Shown piece by piece: positions 18,725 to 27,600 of a stretch of 64,000 nt of DNA. The stretch is from Paracoccaceae bacterium (lineage in GTDB: Bacteria > Pseudomonadota > Alphaproteobacteria > Rhodobacterales > Rhodobacteraceae). The notes below the pieces were generated by a model. That model was not told the DNA's origin. It searched no databases and saw only the letters and a program-made list of their open reading frames with translations. The stretch's first letter is position 1. Each line of letters begins with the position of its first letter. The stretch covers positions 1 through 64,000 of the forward strand of contig JALEGX010000026.1 in NCBI GenBank assembly GCA_022763485.1, read 5' to 3'. A program made the translations under genes and the position numbers.

Positions 18725-19171
18725 TTACCGGTCCTCGGTGTCCATCCAGATGGTCACCGGCCCGTCATTGAGCAACCGCACTTTCATATCCGCACCGAAC
18801 TGGCCGGTTTCAACCGGCAGCCCAAGGTCGCGCAGCGCCTGGGCAAAGACCTGATACAGGCGATTGCCCTCATCCGGTGCGGCCGCGTTCGAGAACCCGG
18901 GCCGGTTGCCGCGCCGCGTGTCGGCGGCAAGGGTGAACTGGCTGACCACCAGAACCCCGCCGCCAATGTCGGCCACGGATCGGTTCATCTTGCCGGCATC
19001 ATCCTGAAAGATCCGCAGCTTTGAGATCTTGTTGGCCAGATAAGTGGCTTCTGCCTCCGTGTCGCCCTGCATGGCGCAGATCAGGACCAGAAACCCGGCG
19101 TCGATCTGCCCGATGATATTGCCGTCCACGGTGACGGAGGCCTCGGACACCCGTTGGATCAATGCACGCAT
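18725..19171 (-). CDS. dtd: D-aminoacyl-tRNA deacylase
   Basis: A 148-residue homodimeric enzyme that releases D-amino acids mischarged on tRNA. It opens with [17 protein letters not shown] and carries the catalytic [17 protein letters not shown] segment (near residues 75-92) and the cross-dimer NDGPVT motif near the C-terminus, all diagnostic. ATG 19171 is chosen because the family always starts there; the longer frame runs into the upstream nitroreductase gene, 10 bases away. Confidence 0.96.
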   Translation of the reverse strand: MRALIQRVSEASVTVDGNIIGQIDAGFLVLICAMQGDTEAEATYLANKISKLRIFQDDAGKMNRSVADIGGGVLVVSQFTLAADTRRGNRPGFSNAAAPDEGNRLYQVFAQALRDLGLPVETGQFGADMKVRLLNDGPVTIWMDTEDR

Positions 19172-19181
19172 GTCAGTCTCC

Positions 19182-19853
19182 TCAGCGCCAGTCGACGAAT
19201 TCGCCCAGGTCGGCGCGGGTGGTCCGGAAGCTGTTGGCGGGGTTGTCGGTATCGGAGTATCCGAACGAAATCGCACAGAGGATCATCCGATCCTGCGGGA
19301 TCTCCAGCATCTCATGCAGCAGCGGTGCAAAGGAGGCAACCGCCGCCTGCGGGATGGTCGCGACGCCTGCCGCCTGTGCGGCCAGCGTGAAAGCGGCGAC
19401 AAAGCCGCCGCAGTCCATCGCCCCATAAGAGCCCAGTTCTGCCGGGCTGGACAGGATCGCGCAGTGTGGCGCGTCAAACAGAGTGAAGTTCTGCATCATC
19501 TGCCGGGCGGATCCCACCCGGTCGCCCTTTTCCACGCCGACCGCTTCATACAGGGCCCAGCCACAGGCGCGGCGGCGGTCCTGATACTCGTCACTATAGC
19601 CCTTGGGGAAGTCCAGGTCCGGCGCGTGGCCGCCCTTGGTCGCAGCAGTGCTCAACGCCTGGCGCAGCTTGTCGGTCTCTGCGCCGCTGGTGATGGTCAG
19701 CTTCCAGGGCTGCGCATTGCACCAGGATGGCACCTTTTGCGCCGCGCGCAGGATGTCCTGAATGACCTCACGCTCTACCGGCGTCGGGAGGAAGGCGCGG
19801 CAGGAATGTCTGGTCTTCAGAAGGCTGTCCAGTTCGGCCAGGGCCAGTGTCAT
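19182..19853 (-). CDS. Nitroreductase-family FMN oxidoreductase
   Basis: A 223-residue flavoprotein with the family N-terminus ([16 protein letters not shown], with [13 protein letters not shown] near residue 40 for FMN binding) and a C-terminal segment giving the second FMN contact. It should reduce nitro or quinone compounds with NAD(P)H, though natural substrates are unknown. The gene is 10 bases upstream of dtd and probably co-transcribed with it. It is divergent from the Hsp20 gene. Confidence 0.9.
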   Translation of the reverse strand: MTLALAELDSLLKTRHSCRAFLPTPVEREVIQDILRAAQKVPSWCNAQPWKLTITSGAETDKLRQALSTAATKGGHAPDLDFPKGYSDEYQDRRRACGWALYEAVGVEKGDRVGSARQMMQNFTLFDAPHCAILSSPAELGSYGAMDCGGFVAAFTLAAQAAGVATIPQAAVASFAPLLHEMLEIPQDRMILCAISFGYSDTDNPANSFRTTRADLGEFVDWR

Positions 19854-19991
19854 GCGGTCGGTCCTCTCATCTCGATTTGCCGCAGAATGGCGACGGCACG
19901 CCGGGGCCGCAAGCCCGCTTCTTGCGCCCGATCAACGCGGTGTCGGTCGCCGCGTGGTAAAATTCAGCCATACAGAAAGGAGAAAACAGCC

Positions 19992-20411
19992 ATGGTAGAA
20001 AAGACCGATCACAGCAGCTTCTGGCCATCCCTGTATGATCCGATCAGGAATTTCGGGGCGCGGGTGGCGGATTGGCTGAGCCCCGCGTCCGAAGCCTCGG
20101 GCGGGGAGCGCACCTATGACATCTCGATGGAATTACCCGGCGTCAGTGAAGACGACGTGGATCTGACCCTTGAGGGCAACATGCTGACCGTCCGGGGTGA
20201 GAAGCGGACCCACGAGGAGCGCAAGGGCGACACCTGGTTCTTCAGCGAGCGTCAGTACGGCGCCTTTCGCCGGTCCTTCCGTCTGCCCGAAGACGTCGAA
20301 ACGCAGGGTGTGACCGCGCATATGAAAGACGGTGTGCTGCATATCGCGATCCCCCGGCGCAAACTCGCCCCCAAGGCCAGCGTTCAGAAGATCAACGTCG
20401 CGCGGCGCTGA
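19992..20411 (+). CDS. Hsp20/alpha-crystallin-family small heat-shock protein
   Basis: A 139-residue ATP-independent holdase. The alpha-crystallin domain spans roughly residues 35-125 (YDISMELPGVSEDDVDLTLEGN, then DGVLHIAIPRR). The start ATG at 19992 follows AAAGGAGAAAACAGCC. The C-terminal I-x-I-like tail is weak (KINVARR). A STAS-domain protein follows 80 bases later on the same strand. No clear heat-shock promoter could be assigned. Confidence 0.93.
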   Translation: MVEKTDHSSFWPSLYDPIRNFGARVADWLSPASEASGGERTYDISMELPGVSEDDVDLTLEGNMLTVRGEKRTHEERKGDTWFFSERQYGAFRRSFRLPEDVETQGVTAHMKDGVLHIAIPRRKLAPKASVQKINVARR

Positions 20412-20491
20412 GGCCGGCCACCAAACGCCTTCCGTGGTGCGGATCTGGCACCACGGCAACGCGACACGACACAAGGAGAAGGAGCATAACG

Positions 20492-20956
20492 ATGGACGAT
20501 ACATCAGGTCACTTCCGATTTCTTGAGGGCTATCCCGATGACGTTCTGGCGGTCGAAGCCACCGGCACCCTGTCGGTCGAAGATTATGATGCGGTGCTGA
20601 TCCCGCAGATCGAGCGCTTCGTCCAGCAACAGGGCAGGGTCAAGCTGCTCTGCGTGCTGGGGCCCGCCTTCGAAGGGTTCACAATGGGGGCGGCTTGGGA
20701 AGACGCCAAGCTGGGCCTGCGGCATGTCGGGGATTTTGCCCGCTTTGCCATTGTGACGGACAAGGCGTGGATCCGCACGGGCGTGCGTCTGATGGCACCC
20801 CTCTTGGGCGCAGAGGTCGGCCTTTACCATTTGCAGGACATGGAGGCGGCAAAGGTTTGGATCTGTCGCAATGACGCCCCGGCGCGCGCCGTTGCGATGG
20901 CAGATGTCGACTATGACAAGCTGCCGGTGGAGGATCGGCCGCGTCCGGGCAAGTGA
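20492..20956 (+). CDS. STAS/SpoIIAA-like domain protein
   Basis: A 154-residue soluble protein with the SpoIIAA-like fold: VLAVEATGTLSVEDYDAVLIPQIE at residues 18-42 and a later WIRTGVRLMAPLLGAEVGLY segment. Relatives are small cytosolic proteins of unknown function, thought to bind nucleotides or lipids. ATG 20492 follows AAGGAGAAGGAGCATAACG. It follows Hsp20 and ends only five bases before the end of the convergent zinc-ribbon gene. Confidence 0.75.
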   Translation: MDDTSGHFRFLEGYPDDVLAVEATGTLSVEDYDAVLIPQIERFVQQQGRVKLLCVLGPAFEGFTMGAAWEDAKLGLRHVGDFARFAIVTDKAWIRTGVRLMAPLLGAEVGLYHLQDMEAAKVWICRNDAPARAVAMADVDYDKLPVEDRPRPGK

Positions 20957-20961
20957 TGCGC

Positions 20962-22062
20962 TTACTGGTTCAGGGCCGCGACATATCCAACACCGGCGGC
21001 CACGATCAGGCCAAGCACAACTGCGACGGCGATCTTCCAGCCTGACCACGGGCGTTCGCCCCGGACCCGTCCGGTTTGCCCGTTCACCACGAAGCGGTAG
21101 GTCTTGCCGCGGAACTTGTAGGCGGCCAGCCAGACCGGCAGCAGAATATGCTTGAAGGTGACGTCCGACACGTTGGTGTCGACGGAATGGATACGCTGGC
21201 GGTCGCCGCCGATGTCGAACTTGATGTCACGTTCGATGGCGCGGTCCATACGCTGGCGCGCCTCGCCATAGCCGTCTTTCAGCTCAACCGAATAAGCCTC
21301 GGCACGGAACCCGGCCAGATATTGCGGCTGATAGGGGGACAGTTTGGTCAGGTCCCAGGGTTCCAGCGCATCGGTGTAGTCCTTGGGCAGGCTGTGGGAG
21401 GCGAGCACAAGGATGTCGTCGAAATCACGCGCCACGCGACCGGAAACGGGCGTCCAGCGGGTCTTGGCCACCTGCTGGGTCCGACGTTCGCCATCGACCT
21501 CAATGGTTTCCGTCTCATAATAGGTATCGCCGCGCTGGCCCGCATAGCGGGACCGGGTCCGGGCGTCATAGGTCCAATAGGGGACATAGATCCCCTGCAT
21601 CTTGCGCCCCTTGCGGGCGTAGTCTTTCAACCCGTTGGGCGCAAACCAGAGCCTGCCCAGCCAGTCGGACATTGCCTTGTGCGCCTGCCGTTCGCTGAGT
21701 GTAAACGGCATCACGCCCTTTGGCTTGATCTGGCGAGCTTCGCCGGTGTCCGCCACCACCGGCGTGGCGCAAAAGGGGCATTCGGTGGCGTGGGTTTCGT
21801 CCACGAATTCGACCTGCGCCGCACAATTGGGGCAGGTGGTCACGCGGGTGACTTCGATCTCGGCCTTGGGCAGCGCGTCGGCAAGCGCGGCCTCGTAATC
21901 CAGCTCACGCAGCTGTCCACCGCGCCACGGCCCATCCTGGATCGCCTCGCTGTGGCCGCAATGCTCACAGACCAGGCCTTCGCTCTGTGGATCATACCGA
22001 TAGTCGGCGCCACATTGCTCACAGGGAAATCGATGCAGTTCCTGCGGGTCAGACCGTTCCAT
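20962..22062 (-). CDS. Double zinc-ribbon membrane protein (YdjG-like)
   Basis: A 366-residue protein with two N-terminal zinc ribbons, CxxC pairs C14/C17 with C32/C35 and C77/C80 with C95/C98, a long central domain, and one C-terminal transmembrane helix (about 341-361, IAVAVVLGLIVAAGVGYVAAL). Homologues are often annotated as TFIIB-type zinc-finger or helicase-like proteins, but no helicase motif is present. Its place next to an SPFH protein recalls the Bacillus YdjG-YdjI pair, in which YdjG recruits partners to the membrane. It is the last gene of the minus-strand cluster that begins at 26531. Confidence 0.75.
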   Translation of the reverse strand: MERSDPQELHRFPCEQCGADYRYDPQSEGLVCEHCGHSEAIQDGPWRGGQLRELDYEAALADALPKAEIEVTRVTTCPNCAAQVEFVDETHATECPFCATPVVADTGEARQIKPKGVMPFTLSERQAHKAMSDWLGRLWFAPNGLKDYARKGRKMQGIYVPYWTYDARTRSRYAGQRGDTYYETETIEVDGERRTQQVAKTRWTPVSGRVARDFDDILVLASHSLPKDYTDALEPWDLTKLSPYQPQYLAGFRAEAYSVELKDGYGEARQRMDRAIERDIKFDIGGDRQRIHSVDTNVSDVTFKHILLPVWLAAYKFRGKTYRFVVNGQTGRVRGERPWSGWKIAVAVVLGLIVAAGVGYVAALNQ

Positions 22063-22169
22063 ACGGAGATTGTCCTTGTCTGATCATTGCGGTGTTTTCG
22101 CGTCGACAGGGCGACGTGGGGCGGAATGCAGGGGGTCATCTGCGTGTGCGTGGACCCGCTGCGGGATGA

Positions 22170-23336
22170 TCAGATGCCGGGCGGCGGGGGCGGCGGAAGA
22201 ATGGTGAAGAGCTGGGCCAGCTCGGCCACATCCTCGGCCCGTTTCCAGCCATCCTGTCCCGGCGTCCAGACATAGGTTTCGCGGGTCAGCTGGCCTTCGG
22301 TGGCCATTCGACCCATGCGCGCCTTCGAGAAGGGGCCGCGCGTCTCACCGGCTTCGGCGATGTGCCATACATGTTCCACCGGTGGAGGTGGCGGCGGTGC
22401 CACGGGCGAGGCCGGGGCCGCTGCGGCGGGGGCGGGACGTCCCCACGGGCCGGACGGCTGGCCCGCCGCTGTCTGTGCGCTGTTCATCTGCGCCATCTGC
22501 TGGGCCATCGCCATGCCCATCCCCATACCGAGCCCGGCGCCCATGCCGCCTCCGCCGCCGGGGTTCTGGGCGGCTGCGGTCATTGCTTCGGCAGCCGAAT
22601 ACTGGGTGAACTTGCCCAGATCCCCCGCCAGCCCCATCGACGTCCGCTTGTCCAACGCGGCCTCTACCGCGGGCGGTAGTGAGATATTCTCGATGTAAAG
22701 CTCCGGGATCGACAGGCCGTATTCGGCAATGGTGCCGGAGATTTCCGAGGCGATCAGCTTGCCCAGGTCGGCGGTATTGGCGGCCATGTCCAGCACCGGG
22801 ATGCCAGAGCCTGCCACCACGCGGGAAAACTCCTGCACAATGATGTTGCGCACCTGAAAGCTGATTTCATCCATGGTGAATTCGCCATCGGTGCCGACGA
22901 TCTCTGTCAGGAAGCGGGCCGGGTCCACCACGCGGACGGAATAAGTGCCATAGGCGCGGATCCGGGTTGGGCCGAATTCCGGATCGCGCAGCATGATCGG
23001 GTTCTTGGTGCCCCATTTCAGATCGTTGAACCGGGTGGTGTTGACGAAATAGATCTCGGATTTGAACGGCGACTTGAACCCGTGGTCCCAGTGCTGAAGC
23101 GTGGTCATCACCGGCATGTTGTTGGTTTCAAGCATGTAGAGCCCGGGGGTGAAGACATCCGCCAGCTGGCCCTCATGCACGAAGACGGCTGCCTGTCCTT
23201 CGCGGACGGTCAGCTTGGCACCGTATTTGATTTCATGGCCTTCCCGCTCGAAGCGCCAGACCATCGTGTCCCTTGTGTCATCGACCCAATGGATGACGTC
23301 GATGAACTCTCCGGTCAGGAAATCGAAAATACCCAT
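22170..23336 (-). CDS. SPFH/Band-7 protein with C-terminal GYF_2 domain (YdjI-like)
   Basis: A 388-residue protein. Residues about 1-260 form a 'virion core'/YdjI-type SPFH domain (GIFDFLTGEFIDVIHW at the N-terminus). A Gly/Met-rich linker (GGGGGMGAGLGMGMGM) and an Ala/Pro-rich stretch follow, then a GYF_2-like domain near residues 325-375 and a proline-rich end. There is no transmembrane helix, so membrane association probably comes from the partner protein encoded 107 bases downstream. SPFH proteins form oligomeric membrane scaffolds; the precise role here is unknown. Confidence 0.85.
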   Translation of the reverse strand: MGIFDFLTGEFIDVIHWVDDTRDTMVWRFEREGHEIKYGAKLTVREGQAAVFVHEGQLADVFTPGLYMLETNNMPVMTTLQHWDHGFKSPFKSEIYFVNTTRFNDLKWGTKNPIMLRDPEFGPTRIRAYGTYSVRVVDPARFLTEIVGTDGEFTMDEISFQVRNIIVQEFSRVVAGSGIPVLDMAANTADLGKLIASEISGTIAEYGLSIPELYIENISLPPAVEAALDKRTSMGLAGDLGKFTQYSAAEAMTAAAQNPGGGGGMGAGLGMGMGMAMAQQMAQMNSAQTAAGQPSGPWGRPAPAAAAPASPVAPPPPPPVEHVWHIAEAGETRGPFSKARMGRMATEGQLTRETYVWTPGQDGWKRAEDVAELAQLFTILPPPPPPGI

Positions 23337-23366
23337 GGTCCGGTCCTTCTCCTCTCAGCGGGCGTC

Positions 23367-24323
23367 TCAGAAAGACTGCCCCATGTATTCCTTGGCAATG
23401 ATGCGGGCGACGGGGCGTGCGGCTGCGGCGGTGACCCCCGGTTGCAGGCGCGGGTCGTAGAGCATCTTCAGCAGCAGTTCGTCATGGCTGGTCAGCAGCG
23501 CGAATTCGTCGTCGTCGTTGAAGATGGACGGGCGCACGGTTGAGCTGTCGTTGGGCAGCCCAAGCCCCTGGGCGATCTCTTCATGGAAGCAGCTCTGGCG
23601 CAGCAGGTCGGGGTTTTCGGTGCGGATCACCGCAACGGCCCGTGTGTAGATGTCGGAATTATGCGGATCCGCCAGCCCGACCACGAAACAGTAGAACGAG
23701 CGCGGAAAATTGCCGTAAAGCGCCTGCTCTGCCGGGGTCAGGCCAGGGATCAGGCGGCGCAGGCGGCGTTGCAGCCAGGCGCTGTCATCTTCGCCAGCGA
23801 TGATCACGTGAAAGTTGGGGCGGCCTTCCCCATAGCTGATCGGATGGTTGGTGACCCGGGCCAGCCGCGTTGCATAGGCGCTGACGCTGGCGATGTCACT
23901 GCTGCGTTGCTCTGGCGGGATGGAGTCCCCGAAATCCAGGCCGATCCGCACTGGGCCACGCCAGCGGGTCAGGGTCCCGGCCGTACCGTTGCCCTTGGGA
24001 CCCAATGTGGTGCCCTGATCGTATTCGTTGAAAAACGCGATGGTCTCAAAGTGCTGGGCCAGATCCTCGGCGTCATAGGGTGTGTCCGGACCACCGCCAT
24101 CGGTGCGCAGCAGGCCCCGCGTCAGCAGGTCGTTCTGCAACGACCGGTAATAGCGCGACAGCTCCTGGCTGCGCGCAGAAACGACGGGGGCTGTCGCCGC
24201 CGGTTGCGCCGGGCGCGCCTGAGGCGGGATGGAATTGGATATTCCGCTGTCCAGACAGCCCAATAGCGGCAGAGCCAGACACAGCGCTGCCGCTTTCTTC
24301 CAGGAACGTCCAAATCCCGTCAT
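23367..24323 (-). CDS. DUF2927-family lipoprotein with a zincin-like HExxx motif
   Basis: A 318-residue predicted lipoprotein: from ATG 24323 the signal peptide runs to LALPLLGC, with Cys near residue 22. The C-terminal half holds CFHEEIAQGLGLPND (near residue 245), which resembles the zinc-binding HEIxQ-LG signature of some metallopeptidases. I chose 24323 rather than the longer frame because it gives a clean lipobox and starts seven bases after the TelA stop. It lies between TelA and SPFH genes, suggesting a periplasmic part of the same system. Enzyme activity is inference. Confidence 0.75.
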   Translation of the reverse strand: MTGFGRSWKKAAALCLALPLLGCLDSGISNSIPPQARPAQPAATAPVVSARSQELSRYYRSLQNDLLTRGLLRTDGGGPDTPYDAEDLAQHFETIAFFNEYDQGTTLGPKGNGTAGTLTRWRGPVRIGLDFGDSIPPEQRSSDIASVSAYATRLARVTNHPISYGEGRPNFHVIIAGEDDSAWLQRRLRRLIPGLTPAEQALYGNFPRSFYCFVVGLADPHNSDIYTRAVAVIRTENPDLLRQSCFHEEIAQGLGLPNDSSTVRPSIFNDDDEFALLTSHDELLLKMLYDPRLQPGVTAAAARPVARIIAKEYMGQSF

Positions 24324-24330
24324 GCGCAAC

Positions 24331-25521
24331 TCAGCCCGGAACAGCCGTGCCGGCATTGTCGCCCACGCCGTCACGGCGGGCTTTTGCTGCGGCCAGCGTG
24401 TCACGCAGGTCGGCCTCCATCTTCTTCAGGTCCTCTTCGGCGGCGGCACGCTTGGCCTTGCCTTCATCCGCAATCGCAAGGCTTTCCTGAATGGTGCCGA
24501 TCAGATCCGCGTTGGCCTGTTTGACGGCTTCGATGTCAAAGACACCACGTTCCATTTCCTGGCGGATCACCTTGTTGCTTTCGCGCAGGTTGGCGGCATT
24601 GGCGGTCAGCAGCTCATTGGTCAGGTCATTGGCGTCGCGCACGGCGGCGGCGGCCTCGGCGCTGCGCTGGATGGTGACGGCCTGCGCCAGCTGGGTCTCC
24701 CACAGCGGCACGGTGTTGACCAGGGTCGAGTTGATCTTGGTCACCAGCGATTTGTCATTCTCCTGCACCAGACGGATCGAGGGCAGGGACTGCATGGTCA
24801 CCTGGCGGGTCAGCTTCAGGTCATGCACCCGGCGTTCCAGGTCATCCCGCGCGGCGCGCAGATCGCGCAGCTCCTGCGCCTTCATCACCTGATCGTTTTC
24901 TGCCGCGGCCTGCACTTCGGCTTCCTTGGCCGGGATGACGGTGGTGTCCAGCTCTTTCAGCTTCTCTTCGCCCGCCGCGATGTAAAGCGCCAGCTCATCG
25001 TAAAAGTTCAGGGTCTTTTCATAGAGCAGATCCAGCGATTTGATGTCCTTCAGCAGCGTGTGCTCATGGCCCAGCAGGTCATCGGTGATCTTGTCGATCT
25101 GGTTCTGGATCTTCTCATAGCGGGCAGTGAACTGCGCAAAGGGGGCGGCTTTGCCCAGCAGCTTTTCCCACCAGCTCTGTTTGCGGCGCACGTCCAGTTC
25201 GCTGACCGAAAAGCCACGGATGGTGGTCACGATGTTGCGCAGGCTATCACCCGCCGGGCCAACATCCTTGTTGCGCACGTCGGCCAGCATGGCCTGGCTG
25301 ATCTGTTGCAGCTCGGCCTGGGCGCCGGATCCGAACCCGATGATCGAATTGGTGTTGCCCATGTCCAACTCGTTCATGCGCGACCGGATCGCGTCCGAAG
25401 TGACTGCATCCGCCTGTTCCAGCGGCTGAACTTCGGCTGCGGGCTCTGGCAGGACAACAGCCGTGACCTCATCCACCAGGGCAACCGCCTCAGTGGCTTT
25501 CTGACGGGTAGTTTCGGACAT
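24331..25521 (-). CDS. TelA/KlaA-family toxic-anion resistance protein
   Basis: A 396-residue soluble, mostly helical protein of the TelA family, linked to tellurite resistance and to tolerance of cell-wall antibiotics in other bacteria. Family segments include SIIGFGSGAQAELQQISQAMLADVRNKDVG near residues 57-85 and QVTMQSLPSIRLVQENDKSLVTKINS, in the central helical region. ATG 25521 follows AAGGAACGAGTGC. It starts 26 bases after the XpaC gene; TelA and XpaC commonly occur side by side. Its molecular activity is not established. Confidence 0.88.
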   Translation of the reverse strand: MSETTRQKATEAVALVDEVTAVVLPEPAAEVQPLEQADAVTSDAIRSRMNELDMGNTNSIIGFGSGAQAELQQISQAMLADVRNKDVGPAGDSLRNIVTTIRGFSVSELDVRRKQSWWEKLLGKAAPFAQFTARYEKIQNQIDKITDDLLGHEHTLLKDIKSLDLLYEKTLNFYDELALYIAAGEEKLKELDTTVIPAKEAEVQAAAENDQVMKAQELRDLRAARDDLERRVHDLKLTRQVTMQSLPSIRLVQENDKSLVTKINSTLVNTVPLWETQLAQAVTIQRSAEAAAAVRDANDLTNELLTANAANLRESNKVIRQEMERGVFDIEAVKQANADLIGTIQESLAIADEGKAKRAAAEEDLKKMEADLRDTLAAAKARRDGVGDNAGTAVPG

Positions 25522-25547
25522 GCACTCGTTCCTTTTTGGTAAATGGG

Positions 25548-26438
25548 TCACTCGCCGGGGCGAACGCCTTCGCGTTGCAGGCGTTCTCGCAGAACATCGA
25601 TTTCAACGGTCAGATCGCTGCGGTCTTCCAGCAGCATCTTCTGGTTGCGGGCGGCGAAATTCTGTTCCAGGTCATCCAGAAGCGTCAGGTAATCCGCGCG
25701 CGCCGCGTCATCGCCCGAGCGGGCAAAGATGTCCGCAAATTTTACCGTCGCGTCACGCGCGCCCATCAGATAGACCGTCAGATACTTGCGGGCGGCGGTC
25801 AGGTCGCGCGGATCCTCTTCGACCGTGCGGCACAGATCCCGGACCGTCGCACCGAATTGCTCGACCCGGGCTTCGATCCGGCGATCCCCGGCACGGCGGA
25901 TCGCATCGGCCATGGCCTCCAGGTAGGTTTCCGCCTCATCGACCACCCGCGCCACGCGGGATTGCTGGAAATCATCCAGCCCTTCGACCCCCTTGTCCCG
26001 CATCGGGTCCAGGCCAAATGCGGTCAGATGCAGCGCGGTGGCCGCACCGCCATAGATCAGCGGGGCCAGCAGGGCAGGGTCGCTTTTGTAGGCGGCGATG
26101 GCTGTCCCCACACCGGTCAGGACGGAGGCAAAGAGCTTGCGCGGAATGGCCGGACGCTTCGCCACCCGGCGCTGGTCATAGGCCGCTTGGGCGCGCAGAC
26201 CTTCGCGCAGAAGCCACGCCCCCAGCGCCCAGCTGGCCGCTGCACCCAATCCCAGCGCCAGGCCGGTGGCACCGTCGTTCAGCGACATGAAGACCAGAGG
26301 AATGGCCGGGATGAACATCAGGTTGGCGCGTGCACCCACCGGATCCACCTTGGCCGTGGCATAGGTGTCCCGGCGCTCTGTCGGTCGCGATTTCTCTGTG
26401 GCTTCGGGGCTGAATTGCCCGCCATAGCGTTTTGCCAA
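25548..26438 (-). CDS. XpaC-family protein (5-bromo-4-chloroindolyl phosphate hydrolysis protein)
   Basis: A 296-residue protein with two or three membrane helices in its N-terminal third (about 35-75 and 100-125) followed by a soluble helical domain from about residue 140. The XpaC name comes from a Bacillus phenotype; the biochemical function is unknown. The start is TTG at 26438, three bases after the stop of a 29-codon membrane ORF, with GGGGGG upstream. TelA follows 26 bases later. The pair is the core of the cluster. Confidence 0.75.
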   Translation of the reverse strand: MAKRYGGQFSPEATEKSRPTERRDTYATAKVDPVGARANLMFIPAIPLVFMSLNDGATGLALGLGAAASWALGAWLLREGLRAQAAYDQRRVAKRPAIPRKLFASVLTGVGTAIAAYKSDPALLAPLIYGGAATALHLTAFGLDPMRDKGVEGLDDFQQSRVARVVDEAETYLEAMADAIRRAGDRRIEARVEQFGATVRDLCRTVEEDPRDLTAARKYLTVYLMGARDATVKFADIFARSGDDAARADYLTLLDDLEQNFAARNQKMLLEDRSDLTVEIDVLRERLQREGVRPGE

Positions 26439-26441
26439 GGC

Positions 26442-26531
26442 TCAGCCCCCCGAAATCCAGCCGGTCGCTACGCCGAACATCAGAACCAGCAACGCGGAAA
26501 AGGCTATGCGCTGAACAACTTTCGCGGACAT
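26442..26531 (-). CDS. Small single-helix membrane protein, 29 residues
   Basis: An ATG at 26531 with AGGGG upstream opens a 29-codon frame (MSAKVVQRIAFSALLVLMFG, then VATGWISGG) ending at TGA 26442-26444. It has a basic N-terminus and one hydrophobic helix of about 18 residues. Three bases separate its stop from the TTG start of XpaC, so it is positioned to be translationally coupled with it. It could instead be only a leader ORF controlling XpaC. Too short for most gene finders. Confidence 0.55.
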   Translation of the reverse strand: MSAKVVQRIAFSALLVLMFGVATGWISGG

Positions 26532-26612
26532 CCAATAAGCCCCTGATTTTGGTTATCCCAAATGTAGGCTATGGGGGACGGTCACGCTAGGGGGAACCGG
26601 AGCGGTTTTGCC

Positions 26613-27539
26613 TCACTTGCGGGGTTTTCCGCCGTTGCCCGAAGGTCTTGGGCCCCGTTTGGCAGGTTGCCCGCCCTGTGGGCGCCCCTTCTTGGCTGCC
26701 GGATGGGAGGTGTTCGATCGGGGCGCTGCCGGACCGGCGGGTTTGCGCACGGGGCCGCGCCCGCGTCCGGCGCGTTTCGGCTTGGCCTGCTGATCCTCGC
26801 CCAGGTCCAGCCCCAGCTGTTCACGCACCACGCGGCGGCGCAGCTCTTCAACCTCGCCCGGTTTCAGATCACCCAGCTGGAACGGCCCGTAGGACACCCG
26901 CAGCAAGCGGTTCACGTTGAAGCCGACTGCTTCCATGGCGCGGCGGATCTCGCGGTTCTTGCCCTCGCGCAGCCCCACGGTCAGCCAGGCATTTGCGCCC
27001 TGCTGCCGGTCCAGCGCCACGGTCATCGGTTGGAATTTTTCGCCGTCCAGAACCAGCCCTTTGCGCAGCGGCTCAAAGTCGGTTTCCTTGGGGCGGCCAT
27101 TGATCCGGACCCGGTATTTGCGCAGCCACCCGGTCGAAGGCAGCTCCAGCTTGCGCTTGATGCCGCCGTCATTGGTCAGCAGCAGCAGGCCTTCGGAGTT
27201 CAAATCCAGCCGCCCGACGGTCATCACCCGCGGCAGCTCCACGGGCAGATCGTCAAAGATCGTCTTGCGGCCCTGTTCATCGGCGTTTGTCGTCACCAGG
27301 CCGGCGGGCTTGTGGTAAAGCCACAGGCGCGGCGGTTCTGCCTCCTGGATCGGCTGGCCATCCACCAGGATCCGGTCCGACGGGGTCACGTTCAGCGCCG
27401 GGCTGGTGATCCGCTTGCCGTTCACCGACACCCGGCCTGCCTCGATCATGCGTTCGGCTTCACGACGCGACGCGACACCGGCGCGCGACAGGACTTTGGC
27501 GATCCGGTCGCCGGGCGGAGGGGGAGGGGTGCTGGTCAT
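26613..27539 (-). CDS. rluB: Large-subunit rRNA pseudouridine synthase, RluB/RsuA family
   Basis: A 308-residue enzyme with an N-terminal S4 RNA-binding domain (AKVLSRAGVASRREAERMIEAG, residues 14-35) and a catalytic domain with the GRLDLNSEGLLLLTNDG motif near residue 110, whose first Asp is the catalytic residue. The tail beyond residue 245 is basic, Pro/Gly/Lys-rich and probably disordered. RluB modifies 23S rRNA position 2605 in E. coli; the exact target here is inferred from the family. ATG 27539 follows AGGAGC. It is divergent from tadA. Confidence 0.9.
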   Translation of the reverse strand: MTSTPPPPPGDRIAKVLSRAGVASRREAERMIEAGRVSVNGKRITSPALNVTPSDRILVDGQPIQEAEPPRLWLYHKPAGLVTTNADEQGRKTIFDDLPVELPRVMTVGRLDLNSEGLLLLTNDGGIKRKLELPSTGWLRKYRVRINGRPKETDFEPLRKGLVLDGEKFQPMTVALDRQQGANAWLTVGLREGKNREIRRAMEAVGFNVNRLLRVSYGPFQLGDLKPGEVEELRRRVVREQLGLDLGEDQQAKPKRAGRGRGPVRKPAGPAAPRSNTSHPAAKKGRPQGGQPAKRGPRPSGNGGKPRK

Positions 27540-27600
27540 GTTTTGCTCCTACTGCAAATCCCGCGCTTGCGAAAGGGGCGGATGTGGGGCAGTCAGAGAC

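Noticed and set aside
20962..22062. Helicase or primosomal protein, a label often given to this family
   Set aside because: No Walker or helicase motif is present; only zinc ribbons and a C-terminal membrane helix are seen.
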